DNA from: Candidatus Hydrogenedentota bacterium
GTDB lineage: Bacteria; Hydrogenedentota; Hydrogenedentia; Hydrogenedentales; SLHB01
Reading direction: 5' to 3'
DNA: 6,613 nucleotides
Assembly (NCBI GenBank): GCA_022706165.1
Contig: JAKJDA010000171.1
Location: forward strand, 1 to 6,613
Under the pieces are notes generated by a model. The model worked only from the letters and a program-made list of their open reading frames with translations, searched no databases and was not told where the DNA came from. A program made the position numbers and the translations under genes. Position 1 is the stretch's first letter. Every line of letters starts with the position of its first letter. This document shows, one piece after another, positions 6,096-6,613 of the stretch.

Positions 6096-6613
6096 TCAGT
6101 TCTGGACAACGACGTATATCGGGTTGCTGATCGCGGTTACGCCATCCATGTATGCGTTTCCTGGCCCGGGGTTGGGCGTGGGGATGCGGTGCAGTTCGGG
6201 GCGGTAATAGGCGGACGCGGACGGCGTGTCGCGGAACGTGTAGGCGTTGGCGCCGCCCAGGAGCGCGGTGAAGCGGAACAAGACGCCGTCTTTGTAGCTC
6301 AACAGCAAATCGTAGGAAGCATACCCCTGTTGGCTCATCCAGTTTTTGATGTCGACAAAGCGAAGCTGGCGGTTTAGAAGGGCCTGGATCGTGGCGTTGT
6401 CGAAGTCGATGATGCCGCCGCCGCCGGGGTTGCCCGCGACGTTGACTTGGAAGGCGATGGGCTGTCCGGCGCAGGCGATTTCGTCGCCCATGCGGGCGTC
6501 ATCGTACCGGCCGTCCTGGTTCGCGTCCGCCGCGAATTCGAGGCGCGGTCCGGCCGGATCGTAGGTCACGGAGGCGCGTCCGTTGCGGATGGCTTCCAGG
6601 ATGGCGGCTCCGG
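6096..6613 (-). CDS. C-terminal part of a probable PHP/CehA-McbA-type protein (5' partial)
   Basis: The frame is open to the right edge, so the start lies outside; the GTG at 6569 is internal. The visible part begins GAAILEAIRNGRASVTYD, continues with GPRLEF and MGDEI, and ends AISNPIYVVVQN. From memory of the family, an 'ILEAIRxGR...GPxLEF...MGD' stretch and a final 'SNPIYV' are typical of the C-terminal region of CehA/McbA-like PHP-domain metallohydrolases, which are often secreted. The metal-binding PHP domain itself would lie beyond the window, so catalysis cannot be judged. Between GPRLEF and MGDEI there is an acidic DANQDGRYDDA loop that looks like a calcium-binding EF-hand/dockerin loop, although its last ligand position is Arg. 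Its terminator is at 6038-6080. The family call is moderate; that it is a real gene is firm. Confidence 0.6.
   Translation of the reverse strand, partial: GAAILEAIRNGRASVTYDPAGPRLEFAADANQDGRYDDARMGDEIACAGQPIAFQVNVAGNPGGGGIIDFDNATIQALLNRQLRFVDIKNWMSQQGYASYDLLLSYKDGVLFRFTALLGGANAYTFRDTPSASAYYRPELHRIPTPNPGPGNAYMDGVTAISNPIYVVVQN

Noticed and set aside
1..6613. CRISPR arrays, insertion sequences, toxin-antitoxin or defence operons
   Set aside because: I saw no regularly spaced short repeats, terminal inverted repeats, transposase motifs or paired small genes. The gene orientations argue against any multi-gene cassette.

Overview
The window is GC-rich bacterial DNA with five protein genes and one tRNA. 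Two of the protein genes are cut by the window edges. The style of the surface proteins suggests the Planctomycetota/Verrucomicrobiota/Hydrogenedentota part of the tree: calcium-binding thrombospondin type 3 repeats, D-N-[VL]-[DN]-A-[LI] repeat modules, a C-terminal PEP-CTERM-like anchor and a CehA/McbA-like C-terminus. I lean weakly to a Hydrogenedentota-like organism. No marker here settles the phylum.

Left third (1-1975, +): the C-terminal part of a large exported protein. It has beta-rich repeat modules, then a domain with a papain/C39-like Cys...His...Asp arrangement, three to four calcium-binding repeats, and a transmembrane anchor with a basic tail. A 14-bp hairpin (1985-2016) separates it from the convergent dxs gene.

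Middle (2088-4004, -): a complete dxs gene for 1-deoxy-D-xylulose-5-phosphate synthase, the first enzyme of the MEP isoprenoid pathway. An extended -10 promoter candidate lies at 4152-4160. The start is ambiguous, and one conserved active-site-region histidine is replaced by glutamine. The roughly 400 bases between dxs and the divergent amidase hold the dxs leader and a stretch with a possible 53-codon small ORF on + or a decayed coding remnant on -.

Right third: an Amidase_2/AmpD-like N-acetylmuramoyl-L-alanine amidase (4412-5056, +); a tRNA-Ser(GGA) on - (5109-5198) with a near-consensus sigma-70 promoter; an unrecognised lipoprotein (5347-6006, +); a rho-independent terminator reading leftward (6038-6080); and the C-terminal part of a probable PHP/CehA-McbA-type secreted protein (6096 to right edge, -).

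The genes do not form an operon. Orientations alternate (+, -, +, tRNA -, +, -) and each gene seems to be its own transcription unit, so this looks like ordinary chromosome rather than a defence, mobile or biosynthetic island. I found no convincing new multi-gene system. The points most worth checking are the domain architecture of the first protein, the His-to-Gln change in Dxs, and the unexplained 4153-4392 stretch.
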